NCBI RefSeq assembly: GCF_900114745.1
Contig: NZ_FOUB01000002.1
Span: forward strand, 119,094-183,093
Source: Nitrosomonas communis
GTDB lineage: Bacteria; Pseudomonadota; Gammaproteobacteria; Burkholderiales; Nitrosomonadaceae
Direction of reading: 5' to 3'
Length of the DNA stretch: 64,000 bases
This document shows positions 14,817 to 24,306 of the stretch, piece after piece. Every line of letters starts with the position of its first letter. Within the stretch, counting starts at the first letter, position 1. The translations under genes were made by a program, and so were the position numbers. A model generated the notes under the pieces. It had not been told where the DNA came from and did not search any database. It saw only the letters and a program-made list of their open reading frames with translations.

Positions 14817-15971
14817 TTAAGAAGGCTGTGAAGGAATTTTTACCCAACCATCAGGGCACTTCCTAACATAAGGATAGTACCCTTCTGGTTTTCGACAATA
14901 GTGCCAATAATTGGTTTTTGGCTCAGGAGCAGGTTGTGAAACATTCTGTTGTTGAATATAAGCCGGTTTGCTGGGCGGCGCGCTGGTCATGGTTACTGGA
15001 AATGCCGGATCAGCCATCACCGCGGGGAAGCCACCTAACGGATAGTAACTTTCAAAACGGCCATAGGGACCAAAGCCAGCATAGCCAAAAGGAACATAGC
15101 CACTATAAAAACCCATTCCCCCAAAAGAATCAAAACTGCTGTGGAAACCGAAACTATTATAAGGTGCGAAACCACCATATCCATAATAACCAAAGCCGCT
15201 GAAAGGGATGAAAGGATAAAAAGGACCAGATCCCAATCCTGGACCGATACCTAATCCAAATCCAATATCAAAATCATGGTGATGTGCGTGATGCTGACCA
15301 TGCCAAATACCGTGGCTAAGTCCACCGTGGTTGTCATGTGCATTATTGTGAACCGATTGAACGTTCTGGATATTAATGTTCTGGGTCAAGGAATCACTCT
15401 GAGTAACATTGGTGTGGATCGATGGGTCTACCTGAACTGATTCACCCTCCTGGATAGACGGGTCATGCTGAGTGGGATCTGCATTAGCAGCTTGATGAAC
15501 TGGGGCAAATTCCTCATCCTGAACAAGCTCACCTTCCTCAGGAGGGAGAGCGAGTTCGACAGATTGCTTGTCTTGATGAGCGGACCCAATATCATGGTTA
15601 GAGTGATCGCTTGCCATAAAATCATTGAGTTGCTCAAAGTCTCGCCCTGGGCTAGGATTATCGGCCTGTTCAAAGTTTTCCGGCTGACTAAAGTTTCTGT
15701 TCTGATAAATGATGCTACTCTGATCGAAATCTGCATCTTGATAAAAGTCTTCTCTTTGGTCAAAATTGCTTGCAAAATCTCCGTTCCAGTCAAAGGTTTC
15801 TCCGAAACCGGTCTCACCGAAATCATCACCAAAATCAACGTCGGTATCAAGATCGCCTCCAAAATCACCACCATCAAAGTCGGCATGATTTCCATCAGCG
15901 GTCCATGCCGAAGCTGACGATACTAAGTAAACCAAGGCGCCAGCCATACAAATCAGTTTGAATCTGTTCAT
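14817..15971 (-). CDS. Exported low-complexity protein rich in Asp/Phe, with Cys C-terminal motif
   Basis: 384 residues. The signal peptide ends near SASAWTADG. Residues 25-120 are strings of D, F, G, E, N and Q with short repeats such as DFGGDLDTDVDFGDDFG and FDQREDFYQDADFDQ. Residues 150-210 are Gln/Ser/Asp-rich (DPSIQEGESVQVDPSIH), followed by a His cluster (HGQHHAHHHDFD) and a Gly/Tyr/Phe-rich stretch like GYYGYGGFAPYNSFG. The C terminus (HYCRKPEGYYPYVRKCPDGW) is a motif I know from small betaproteobacterial envelope lipoproteins. Acidic and His-rich patches could bind metal. A perfect 22-bp inverted repeat lies 28 bases before the start codon. Partner of the downstream glycine-zipper lipoprotein. 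Confidence 0.75.
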   Translation of the reverse strand: MNRFKLICMAGALVYLVSSASAWTADGNHADFDGGDFGGDLDTDVDFGDDFGETGFGETFDWNGDFASNFDQREDFYQDADFDQSSIIYQNRNFSQPENFEQADNPSPGRDFEQLNDFMASDHSNHDIGSAHQDKQSVELALPPEEGELVQDEEFAPVHQAANADPTQHDPSIQEGESVQVDPSIHTNVTQSDSLTQNINIQNVQSVHNNAHDNHGGLSHGIWHGQHHAHHHDFDIGFGLGIGPGLGSGPFYPFIPFSGFGYYGYGGFAPYNSFGFHSSFDSFGGMGFYSGYVPFGYAGFGPYGRFESYYPLGGFPAVMADPAFPVTMTSAPPSKPAYIQQQNVSQPAPEPKTNYWHYCRKPEGYYPYVRKCPDGWVKIPSQPS

Positions 15972-15998
15972 AGCAATCTTTATTGGAGTTTGGTGGAG

Positions 15999-16046
15999 TT
16001 AACCTGGATATTTCGCCAAGCTGACTTGGCGAAATATCCAGGTTAA
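15999..16046. promoter_or_regulatory. Perfect 22-bp inverted repeat upstream of the Asp/Phe-rich gene
   Basis: Arms at 15999-16020 and 16025-16046 are fully complementary around a 4-base loop (CTGA); the core arm reads AACCTGGATATTTCGCCAAG. It lies 28 bases before the start codon of the gene on the minus strand, so in its mRNA it would be a very stable 5' hairpin, or on DNA an operator. There is no T-run on the gene's strand to make it a simple terminator. Confidence 0.8.
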
Positions 16047-16303
16047 ACAAAATTAATTATCAAATTAATACCATTCAGTGATGCTCATTGTGCTGGTTTC
16101 AGCAGCTAACAATTAAGATGGATTCACTATGTGCGATACTGATTGTCATCTTATCCATCAGATCCTGAATGAAAGCTGAATCTACGGGATTTCCCCCAAT
16201 ATAAGATAACTGTAAGTCATCTTGGTGGTATCAGTGCGTTTTATCTGCCATGTTCTTGGAGATGACTACTGCATGTTTCTTAACGAGCTCCAGATAAGTT
16301 TTA
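16047..16303. other. Intergenic region, nothing clear
   Basis: Noncoding stretch between the inverted repeat and mobile element copy 4. It may hold the promoter of the Asp/Phe-rich gene. No gene or RNA is recognised. Confidence 0.4.
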
Positions 16304-16404
16304 TTCCATTTCTAAATCAAAACTGACTTTGTCGGCTTCACCTTGCCGTATTATTGATACTGTCTGTGGCTCGCCTTCGCATTATTTTTGATTTGGAAAT
16401 GGAA
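16304..16404 (-). mobile_element. 101-bp inverted-repeat element, copy 4 (at a stop codon)
   Basis: Reverse orientation, 101 bp, ends TTCCATTTCTAAATCAAAA and TTTTGATTTGGAAATGGAA. Flanks TTA (16301-16303) and TTA (16405-16407) are a perfect 3-bp duplication. The right one is the stop codon TAA of the minus-strand GTPase gene. Confidence 0.92.
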
Positions 16405-17823
16405 TTAGCCGTTAGCTAGCAATGCATTGATCAGCTTGGCTTCAATAGATTGATATTGTGGATCTTGATTTCGAGCGCTAGAAGGTTTGTCCCATGCGGG
16501 ATTCTGTTGCAGGGTACTGATTATATCGGGCCAGTTACTGGGTAATTTTTCTGAAGCAGATACAGTGGCAGTATCGATCTGGTCTACCTGGTAAGCAGCA
16601 TGACCACGATGCATTAGTTTTGATAACAATTGCTGCTGACGGATATAGAGTATCTGCAGTGTGCTTTCATCCGCACACAACCATTGCATGCCTTGAATTT
16701 TGGCTTTGATCTCCTTGCCATAGCGTTTAAATGTTGACCAGCCAGTGCCAGCGATCGCACCCAAGGCAGTGGCTGCTCCTAAACTGAGTCCACCCACCAT
16801 CAGATCAATTCCTGCGCCTGTCGCTGCACCTTTGAGTGCAGCACTGCCAATATCAAGACCATAAGCCTTGAGTACCCCGGGGGCGAATATATCAAGCTGC
16901 CATTGGCCATTGCTTACAGGAATTTTTTGGAGAGCAATGTCTTTCTCTGAGAAGTTAAAAATGGTTAGCAAATCTCTTAAACAGCTTTGTTCGGACTTTC
17001 TTACGAAATCCTTTAATTTTTGGGCGGCGGTTGAATTTGCATGACTATCGTTCTGGTTCCGTTTGCTTTCGCGATAGCAGGCAACAGATACAATCAACTC
17101 AACGATGCGTTTGGCTGCAGACAAGCAGAGCTGATCCCATACCGTGGCGCGATAATTGATGAGTTTTTGCAATTGATCATAGTGTGATTCCACTAGAGTT
17201 TGTAGTTTCTGATACAACCGCTTCTCCGCCTCAAAAGAAAAGGCGACTGTATCGAATTCTAATGAAGTGTGAAGATTGAAAGCAGCTAGTTTTTTTCGCC
17301 AGATGGCAAGTTCTGCTGTATGGTTGGCAATGAAATTGAAAACAGGGATGATGGGTTTCATAGCCTTGCTGAGTATCTCGATTTCAATCAGATATTTTTC
17401 CAATACAGGCTCGCGCACATCGATAATGTACAATAAGACATCACTGCGCAATATTTGCCTGATGACCTTGGCTTCTTGTTCTAATGGATCATCGATAGAC
17501 GTGGTTGCAATGAACTTTTCTAATATTTCAATGGGTGAAAACGATTTATGGTGCGTGCCAATCGATTTAAGTTGCCTTAACAGCGCATGAGAATCCTCAA
17601 TACCTGGGGTGTCGTGTAAATTCAATATGGCTTCATTATCAGCAAAAATAGTTGCCCGTTCAACATGGCGAGTCGTTCCTGCACCATCTTCAATTTTACC
17701 GAATTGATTGCTCCGCAGCATAGTGCGAATCAGCGAAGTCTTCCCGGTATTAGTGTGGCCTACCACTGCAATATTTATCAATGAGTGAATATCCTGGTGT
17801 GATGCTTTGTCTGCTACATTCAT
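16405..17823 (-). CDS. GTPase with DUF3482 domain
   Basis: 472 residues from the ATG at 17823; the longer frame to 17862 would overlap its partner's coding end. The N-terminal GTPase domain has the P-loop GHTNTGKTS at 22-30, a switch with GAGTTRHVE, and the G3 motif DTPG at 71-74. The usual NKxD is replaced by NFIAN near 158, so base specificity may be relaxed. The C-terminal half is DUF3482 with a Gly/Ala-rich hydrophobic hairpin (GAATGAGIDLMVGGLSLGAA) that could enter a membrane. The upstream gene (DUF2868) ends 2 bases before its start; the two families are known neighbours, and coupling suggests one membrane-bound complex of unknown role. Its stop codon coincides with mobile element copy 4. 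Confidence 0.88.
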   Translation of the reverse strand: MNVADKASHQDIHSLINIAVVGHTNTGKTSLIRTMLRSNQFGKIEDGAGTTRHVERATIFADNEAILNLHDTPGIEDSHALLRQLKSIGTHHKSFSPIEILEKFIATTSIDDPLEQEAKVIRQILRSDVLLYIIDVREPVLEKYLIEIEILSKAMKPIIPVFNFIANHTAELAIWRKKLAAFNLHTSLEFDTVAFSFEAEKRLYQKLQTLVESHYDQLQKLINYRATVWDQLCLSAAKRIVELIVSVACYRESKRNQNDSHANSTAAQKLKDFVRKSEQSCLRDLLTIFNFSEKDIALQKIPVSNGQWQLDIFAPGVLKAYGLDIGSAALKGAATGAGIDLMVGGLSLGAATALGAIAGTGWSTFKRYGKEIKAKIQGMQWLCADESTLQILYIRQQQLLSKLMHRGHAAYQVDQIDTATVSASEKLPSNWPDIISTLQQNPAWDKPSSARNQDPQYQSIEAKLINALLANG

Positions 17824-17825
17824 GA

Positions 17826-19220
17826 TTATTGAGTGATAACGCATTCGGCGGGAATAGCGCATGCCTCAGCCGTTCTGAACCATGCGAGTTTGCGTGTGTC
17901 GGCAACGGGAATGGCTGCGCGGCTGCGCAATAAAATTAACCAGACTTCTCCAGAGGTATAAGTCATCAGATCTCTGATGGTGCGTTGCACGCCTCTGTCT
18001 GGCAGGCGATGAGCAGCCACACCAATCAGCAACGGACTATCGGATTTTTGGATGATATTAGCTGCTTCCGAAAACGATGTCTGATCAATGACATTTTTGC
18101 TGCAGTTCATGCCATCTGGCCAAACGATATGATCATCAAGTTCAATCCCAATTGCGAGTGCATTTTGCGGTATTCCCTGGCCAATTTGTCTAGGAGTAAT
18201 CTTTTTTTCTACGACTATATTAGGGTCTGCATCAATGACGCTAGACTCAAATTTATGCGCCATTAAACGTTGTCGTAAAGTAATATAGTAAGGTAAATAA
18301 AGATCTATTTTAAAACGATGCTCAGCTAGTTTCTGCATCAACACAGAAACGAGTAGGAATATAAGGCGAGGCACAATACCGTAGAGCAATAAGGCACTCA
18401 ACAAAAATTTGGCCCAGGCACTTCTGGTTTCTGCATCTTGTTCTTGTATAATCGCGCTTACTCGGCTTGCTGCAATCTGGGAACTGTCGGGAGGAATCAA
18501 TCCCCAAAATTTCATGGGCTTGCTTAGCCATTGAGTCAGTTCAGGAAGGCTGCTTTCTGGTAGTAATGTCGTTCCCCAAATAAAGTCATATTGCTTTGCC
18601 ATCATGAGCAGCACGAGTAAGACTATCCCGGTCGCCAGATAAGTCAGCCAAAATTGATGAGTGAGAATACTGATGCGCCATTTGCCAACTGTACCAGTCA
18701 AATTGGCTTCCCACCAGCCGCGTGCGGCAAGTAAAGCAATCGTGTCACTTTCTTTTTCCTTGTGACGATAGGGTAACCAGCAAGCCAGCTGAGCGACAAC
18801 CCCTGCACTCAATCCCTGTAAATTGAATGAAATCCCTATCACCCACAGCATGATGGAAATTAAATTGAAGCCAAGCAAAACCGCTAATAACCAGTATATG
18901 TTCAGCGTGGAAGATTCGCCTATTGCATTACCTGCTGCCAATGCGCCCAAAATTGCCGAGATTATTAAACTTATTCGGCCCGCACGGATAAAAAGTTTTT
19001 GAGGATATTGTAATGTTGTGGCTAGCGCATTATCCTGAATCAGGCGCCGGGCACGAGTGGTTAGCCGTTTTAGAAAAACAGGGTAATTGAAATCAGAAAC
19101 AGCGTGGGTTTCCATATCAGCGATGCTTGCGTATGACAGCGCTTCTGCTTTGCCCGTTTCAATGTGACGCAATTGCTCTAAACGAACCAAATCAGAGAAC
19201 GTAGTGTTGTGTATTGCCAT
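17826..19220 (-). CDS. DUF2868 integral membrane protein
   Basis: 464 residues with several membrane helices: ISLIISAILGALAAGNAIG, YWLLAVLLGFNLISIMLWVI, YLATGIVLLVLLMMA and LLYGIVPRLIFLLVSVLM. The soluble C-terminal third (DDHIVWPDGMNCSKNVIDQT, PLLIGVAAHRLPDRGVQRT) resembles a nucleotide-related fold without clear motifs. The layout matches the DUF2868 family, which is regularly encoded just before a DUF3482 GTPase, as here. The pair is expected to act at the inner membrane. No regulator is visible next to it. Confidence 0.85.
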   Translation of the reverse strand: MAIHNTTFSDLVRLEQLRHIETGKAEALSYASIADMETHAVSDFNYPVFLKRLTTRARRLIQDNALATTLQYPQKLFIRAGRISLIISAILGALAAGNAIGESSTLNIYWLLAVLLGFNLISIMLWVIGISFNLQGLSAGVVAQLACWLPYRHKEKESDTIALLAARGWWEANLTGTVGKWRISILTHQFWLTYLATGIVLLVLLMMAKQYDFIWGTTLLPESSLPELTQWLSKPMKFWGLIPPDSSQIAASRVSAIIQEQDAETRSAWAKFLLSALLLYGIVPRLIFLLVSVLMQKLAEHRFKIDLYLPYYITLRQRLMAHKFESSVIDADPNIVVEKKITPRQIGQGIPQNALAIGIELDDHIVWPDGMNCSKNVIDQTSFSEAANIIQKSDSPLLIGVAAHRLPDRGVQRTIRDLMTYTSGEVWLILLRSRAAIPVADTRKLAWFRTAEACAIPAECVITQ

Positions 19221-19437
19221 AACTGTTGATTAAAAGAATGGAAAAACAAAGTGTTATTTCTCCTGACCTGTCAATCTGATTGAAAGGTGATTGGCATCGA
19301 TTAAATTGATCCTGAAAAAAGTGCGTAGGGTTGTTCCAGTACACAAAAGCATTTAGAAATAGAATCAGGAGAAAGAACTCAATGGAAAAAGCTACAATTA
19401 GCAATTAAAGATTTGTTATACCCGAAAGGTTATTGCT

Positions 19438-20151
19438 ATGAAACCAATTGCAATTTTTAGATTTTCCCCTATTGAGGGACCTGGCTATTTTGCCACATTT
19501 CTCGATAACAATCATATTCCCTGGCAGCTAATCAGCATCGACCAGGGAGAGGGCCTTCCTGGTAATATTCATCTATTTAGTGGTTTGGTTCTGATGGGAG
19601 GCCCCATGAGCGTCAACGATAACCTGCCTTGGATTGGCTCATTACTTGCCCTGATCAAGCAAGCGGTAGCTCATGATGTGCCCGTATTGGGGCATTGTTT
19701 GGGTGGACAACTTATGTCCAAAGCGTTTGGAGGTATCATTGAGGCGAATCCTATCAAAGAATTGGGCTGGGGAAAAGTCCGCGTGGCGGATAATCCGGTT
19801 GCACACGAATGGTTAGGGGATTTAAAGGAATTTGAACCATTTCACTGGCATGGGGAGACCTTTTCTTTACCTGCTGGAAGTGCCTTGCTGCTTTCCAACG
19901 CTTATTGCCAAAATCAGGCATTTGCATTAGGAATTCATCTGGGAATGCAGTGTCACGTTGAGATGACCGAAGACATGGTACTTAACTGGAGTAGAGTTAA
20001 TGCGGCAGAAATTATACAGAATCAGGCCAGTCCTGCAGTGCAACCAGCTGATGCAATGCAAACGAATCTGAAGTCTCGCGTGTCGAAATTGAATATGATT
20101 GCCGATCAGTTATACCGCAAATGGATCACGGCATTAAAAACGGGAGAGTAA
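19438..20151 (+). CDS. Class I glutamine amidotransferase (GMP-synthase-like, stand-alone)
   Basis: 237 residues, start preceded by AAAGG. The class I amidotransferase triad is visible: the nucleophile elbow GHCLGGQLM (Cys at about 81), and the His/Glu pair in LGMQCHVEMT at about 175-181. GLVLMGGPMSVND and PFHWHGETFSLP are typical of the stand-alone group often annotated as GMP synthase glutamine amidotransferase domain. Such proteins release ammonia from glutamine or act as gamma-glutamyl hydrolases; the acceptor is unknown. Solitary gene between the GTPase pair and the glycogen cluster. Confidence 0.88.
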   Translation: MKPIAIFRFSPIEGPGYFATFLDNNHIPWQLISIDQGEGLPGNIHLFSGLVLMGGPMSVNDNLPWIGSLLALIKQAVAHDVPVLGHCLGGQLMSKAFGGIIEANPIKELGWGKVRVADNPVAHEWLGDLKEFEPFHWHGETFSLPAGSALLLSNAYCQNQAFALGIHLGMQCHVEMTEDMVLNWSRVNAAEIIQNQASPAVQPADAMQTNLKSRVSKLNMIADQLYRKWITALKTGE

Positions 20152-20298
20152 TTGTTTTGAGTAAAGGGTGCCTCTAAAATTTTTGTTTCAGGAGATAGTA
20201 CAGATTAACTGCCAATATATCTCCTTTGTTTGTGATAGTATGGTGGATGTAAATGATTGTTTGCTGTGCATCGGAAATTCGAGGAAGTGTAAAACTGT

Positions 20299-22509
20299 TT
20301 AAGCATGACTCAGCCCCAAGATAATCCCAGCTAATGGTGGGAGGGTGATCATGAGGGAATCAGCAAAACCTAAACTGGGTTCTCCAGTCGTAGTAATCCA
20401 GCCAGCATTTCCTATATTACTCCCGCCATAATAAGCGGAGTCACTATTAAATACTTCTTGGTAGGAGCCGCTAAAAGGCGTGCCGATGCGGTATTTCATG
20501 CGCGTTACCGGCGTAAAATTTAATACAATCAGCCTAAACGAACCATCTTGCGCATGACGCAGATAGCTAATTACAGATTGCTCTGCATCATGACAATCGA
20601 TCCAGCTAAATCCTTCCGCGAAGAAATCAAGCTGATGCAATGCGGGGGTAGTCATATAAAGATGATTCAGGTCGCGTAATGCCATTTGTACGCCACGATG
20701 AGACTCATATTCTAGCAAATTCCAATCAAGCTCTTTACTAACTTGCCATTCAGGTCCATGAGCAAACTCGTTACCCATGAAATTAAGTTTTTTGCCGGGA
20801 CAAGTCAGTTGGTAGGTAAACAACAAACGCAAGTTGGCAAATTTCTGCCAGGCATCTCCTGGCATTTTGGCTAACAAAGAGCCTTTGCCATGCACCACTT
20901 CATCGTGTGATAGTGGCAATACAAAGTTTTCGGTGTAGGCGTATAACTGATTAAAAGTTAAATTATTGTGCTGATAGTGACGGTGGATGGGATCAAGCTT
21001 CATATAAGCGAGCGTGTCATTCATCCAACCCATGTTCCATTTCATGGAAAACCCTAACCCACCCACATAAGTGGGGCGTGATACTGCTGGCCAGGAGGTA
21101 GATTCTTCCGCCAAAGTAATTGCGCCGGGAAACGCTTCATGCACCATAATATTGAGTTCGCGCAGGAAATCTACCGCATCGAGGTTTTCTCGTCCACCGT
21201 GTTTATTGGGTAACCATTCTCCTGCTTTGCGTGAGTAATCCAGGTAAAGCATTGAAGCTACTGCATCAACACGTAATCCATCGAGATGGAATACATTTAA
21301 CCAATAATGCGCGCTTGATAGTAAAAATGATCTCACTTCATTGCGCCCATAATTGAAGATAAATGTCCCCCAGTCTTGATGGAATCCGAGACGAGGATCT
21401 TCATGCTCGTAAAGGGCAGTGCCATCGAAGCGGGCTAAGGAAAAGATATCCTGGGGAAAATGGGCTGGTACCCAGTCCAGGATGACTCCAATGTTTGCTT
21501 GATGACAAGCGTTCACAAAAAATTTGAAATCTTCGGGCAAACCATAACGACTTGATACCGCGAAATAACCTGTTGTCTGATAACCCCAGGACTCATCAAG
21601 CGGATGTTCTGATATCGGCAATAATTCAACATGTGAATAGCCCATTTCGAGTAGATAGGGAATCAAGTGCTGGGCAAGCTCACGATAAGTATAAAAACGT
21701 CCATCGGGATGCCGTTTCCATGAGCCTGCATGGATTTCATAGATATTGAGTGGCGCATGTAACCAGTCCCAGTCAGTACGTTTTTGCATCCAATCTGCAT
21801 CCTGCCAAACAAAGTTTTCTCCCATTGGAGTGCGCCCTGCATTGCTGGGGCGCAGCTCATGATAATTTGCAAAGGGATCTGTCTTGATCAAGATATCGCC
21901 AGTATTACGATTGCGAATCTCATATTTGTAAACGGTGCCACTTGGTAAACCAGGAATAAATAATTCCCATACGCCACTATGATGATGAACAGCCATTGGA
22001 TGTATTCGCCCATCCCAACGATTAAAATCCCCAATGATGCTGACACGTTCAGCATTGGGTGCCCAGACCGCAAAGCGGACACCGGCAATTCCATTTATGG
22101 CAGTCAACTGTGCGCCTAAGGTTCGATAAGCTTGACGTAGATTGCCTTCATTATATAAATACAGCTCATAATCGGAAATTTGCACAGGAAAAGCATAGGG
22201 ATCATACAATTCACGCACAGTTCCCAGTGAAGTGCTTTCCTCGATTCGCAAGAGATAGGGGTGCACTGGCGGGATTTTGCTATGCCATTCAAAGATACCC
22301 TCATCATGGATCCGCGTCATTGATTCAAAGCCATTGGCTGTCTGAATCCAGACATTGGCAGCATAAGGCTGGAATACTCTTGTTACCAGCTCATCATCCT
22401 GGTCCCTATGCACGCCCAGATAGTCATATGGGTTATGTAATCGTGCAGCTAACAACATTTCTTGCAATGAATTAGTGTTCGTATGTACAAGTTCAGATTT
22501 CATAGGCAT
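20299..22509 (-). CDS. glgB: 1,4-alpha-glucan branching enzyme
   Basis: 736 residues, the normal length for bacterial GlgB. Makes alpha-1,6 branches in glycogen. The N-terminal carbohydrate-binding domains include NPYDYLGVHRD and GVRFAVWAPNAERVSIIGDF. The GH13 barrel shows all catalytic regions: the nucleophile Asp in LDGLRVDAVASMLY, the acid/base Glu in TLAEESTSWP, and LSHDEVVHGKGSL with the third acidic residue. It runs divergently from glgC, sharing a 288-base promoter region. Together with the GH57 enzymes it forms an alpha-glucan cluster. Glycogen synthase (glgA) is not in the window. Confidence 0.97.
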   Translation of the reverse strand: MPMKSELVHTNTNSLQEMLLAARLHNPYDYLGVHRDQDDELVTRVFQPYAANVWIQTANGFESMTRIHDEGIFEWHSKIPPVHPYLLRIEESTSLGTVRELYDPYAFPVQISDYELYLYNEGNLRQAYRTLGAQLTAINGIAGVRFAVWAPNAERVSIIGDFNRWDGRIHPMAVHHHSGVWELFIPGLPSGTVYKYEIRNRNTGDILIKTDPFANYHELRPSNAGRTPMGENFVWQDADWMQKRTDWDWLHAPLNIYEIHAGSWKRHPDGRFYTYRELAQHLIPYLLEMGYSHVELLPISEHPLDESWGYQTTGYFAVSSRYGLPEDFKFFVNACHQANIGVILDWVPAHFPQDIFSLARFDGTALYEHEDPRLGFHQDWGTFIFNYGRNEVRSFLLSSAHYWLNVFHLDGLRVDAVASMLYLDYSRKAGEWLPNKHGGRENLDAVDFLRELNIMVHEAFPGAITLAEESTSWPAVSRPTYVGGLGFSMKWNMGWMNDTLAYMKLDPIHRHYQHNNLTFNQLYAYTENFVLPLSHDEVVHGKGSLLAKMPGDAWQKFANLRLLFTYQLTCPGKKLNFMGNEFAHGPEWQVSKELDWNLLEYESHRGVQMALRDLNHLYMTTPALHQLDFFAEGFSWIDCHDAEQSVISYLRHAQDGSFRLIVLNFTPVTRMKYRIGTPFSGSYQEVFNSDSAYYGGSNIGNAGWITTTGEPSLGFADSLMITLPPLAGIILGLSHA

Positions 22510-22797
22510 AGATGGTAACTAACAAGAAAACAAGAGTTGGTTATGTCTGGAAATGATAATTAAGATCCAGTAAGATAAGATGCTATAAATACAATAAATT
22601 ACATAATACAGCTCATATTCTAAAGTATAAAGTAGCGAGCTTGACCATGGTAATGCTATGGCATCTACTAGATGGGCTTATATTGCTTATATTCTATGCT
22701 GGACTGCTTGTGTTGCGATTGATGTATTGATTACCCATATCCATATTCATATTCATATTATCAATTAAATAGATCTTCTCAGATCGGGAGATGTTGA
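22510..22797. promoter_or_regulatory. Divergent glgB/glgC promoter region
   Basis: 288 AT-rich bases between divergent genes. Near 22736-22762 there are iterated CATATTCATATTCATATTA-like strings that could be a regulator site or curved DNA. A GGGAG site lies 8 bases before the glgC start. No exact promoter is assigned. Confidence 0.5.
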
Positions 22798-24042
22798 ATG
22801 CTTACACATAACGCGCTTGCATTAATATTGGCAGGAGGACGTGGCAGCCGTTTGCATCATCTAACAGACTGGCGTGCTAAACCAGCTGTGCCGTTTGGTG
22901 GTAAATTCCGTATTATAGATTTTCCCCTGTCGAATTGTGTCAATTCGGGTGTACGGCGTATTGGAGTGGTTACTCAATATAAAGCGCAGAGCCTAATTCG
23001 CCATATCCAGCGCGGCTGGAGTTTTCTTGATGGGCGATTCAAAGAATATGTTGAGCTTTTTCCAGCTCAACAGCGAACTGAAGAAACCTGGTATCAAGGT
23101 ACTGCAGATGCTGTTTTTCAGAATCTTGATATCTTGCGTTATCATGATCCTAGCTATGTTCTGATATTGGGTGGCGATCATGTTTATAAAATGGATTACA
23201 GTAGAATGCTTGTCGAGCATGTAAAAAGAGGCGCAGACATCACTGTTGCCTGCTTGGAAGTGCCACTGGAAGAAGCCACTGCTTTTGGGGTGATGGCTGT
23301 AAACGATAAATGGCATGTTACTAATTTTACTGAGAAGCCTGATAATCCCGCCTCCATGCCAGGTCAGCCAGATCGTGCATTGGTTAGCATGGGTATTTAT
23401 CTCTTTAATGCTTCATTTCTGTTTGAACAATTGATTCGCGATCACGATGACACGCATTCTTCGCACGATTTTGGTAAAGATTTGATTCCTCACCTAGTCA
23501 GCCATCATCGTGTTTATGCACACAGCTTCCAGAGCAGTTGTGTCAATATGGCAGCAGGCATACCTTATTGGCGCGATGTGGGTACAGTGGATGCTTACTG
23601 GGAAGCTAATATCGATCTTACAACCGTGACACCTGATCTTAATCTATATGATGAAGACTGGCCGATCTGGACTTACCAAGAACAATTACCGCCTGCCAAA
23701 TTTGTTTTTGATGATGACGATCGACGAGGGCATGCGCTTGATTCTATGATTTCGGGGGGGTGTATTATTAGTGGTGCAACCATTCGTCGCTCATTATTGT
23801 TTTCCAATGTCCAAGTTCGAAGCTATGGGATCGTCGAGGACTCGGTCGTGCTTCCTAATGTAGATATAGGTCGGCACGTCCATTTGAAGCGCGTGGTCGT
23901 TGAAAAAAACTGCGTGATACCGGAAGGATTGAAAGTTGGATTCGATCCAGAAGAAGACAGCAAGCGGTTCTATGTAACGAAAAAAGGGATTACACTTATA
24001 ACGCCCGAAATGCTGGGTCAAAGCATACATTATGTTCGTTAA
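22798..24042 (+). CDS. glgC: Glucose-1-phosphate adenylyltransferase
   Basis: 414 residues. Makes ADP-glucose from ATP and glucose-1-phosphate, the committed step of glycogen synthesis. The nucleotide-binding start [20 protein letters not shown], the block [20 protein letters not shown], and the substrate loop [12 protein letters not shown] are all standard. The C-terminal left-handed beta helix ([35 protein letters not shown]) carries the allosteric part. It runs toward the two GH57 genes; a copy of the mobile repeat separates it from the first. Confidence 0.97.
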   Translation: MLTHNALALILAGGRGSRLHHLTDWRAKPAVPFGGKFRIIDFPLSNCVNSGVRRIGVVTQYKAQSLIRHIQRGWSFLDGRFKEYVELFPAQQRTEETWYQGTADAVFQNLDILRYHDPSYVLILGGDHVYKMDYSRMLVEHVKRGADITVACLEVPLEEATAFGVMAVNDKWHVTNFTEKPDNPASMPGQPDRALVSMGIYLFNASFLFEQLIRDHDDTHSSHDFGKDLIPHLVSHHRVYAHSFQSSCVNMAAGIPYWRDVGTVDAYWEANIDLTTVTPDLNLYDEDWPIWTYQEQLPPAKFVFDDDDRRGHALDSMISGGCIISGATIRRSLLFSNVQVRSYGIVEDSVVLPNVDIGRHVHLKRVVVEKNCVIPEGLKVGFDPEEDSKRFYVTKKGITLITPEMLGQSIHYVR

Positions 24043-24103
24043 GCATCTGAAAAGGGGGGAAGCTGGTAGAGGGTAATACCGTCCTCAATTCATTAGTAAG
24101 CCA

Positions 24104-24203
24104 TTCCATTTCCAAATCAAAAATAGCGTGAAAGCGAGCTGCAGACACTATCAATAATACAGCGAGATGAAGCTAACAAAGTCAGGCTTGATTTAGGAAT
24201 GGA
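24104..24203 (+). mobile_element. 101-bp-family inverted-repeat element, copy 5 (degenerate)
   Basis: Forward orientation, about 100 bp, in the glgC/GH57 gap. Left end TTCCATTTCCAAATCAAAAA is intact and the right end AGGAATGGA is worn. Flanks CCA and TCA no longer match. Confidence 0.85.
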
Positions 24204-24306
24204 TCAGCATAATCGGCATGGTGTTCTTGGGCATGCCCATATGATGGGTCTTAACTAAGAATTCAGATTTTTTTGAGTAATTAGATAGGCAATCTGCTTT
24301 TAATTC

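Noticed and set aside
14817..15971. Repeated strings in the Asp/Phe-rich gene as a CRISPR or tandem DNA array
   Set aside because: The repeats are short, irregular and in coding frame; no constant repeat with spacers.
22736..22762. CATATT repeats as a microsatellite
   Set aside because: Only a few imperfect copies; reported only as part of the divergent promoter region.
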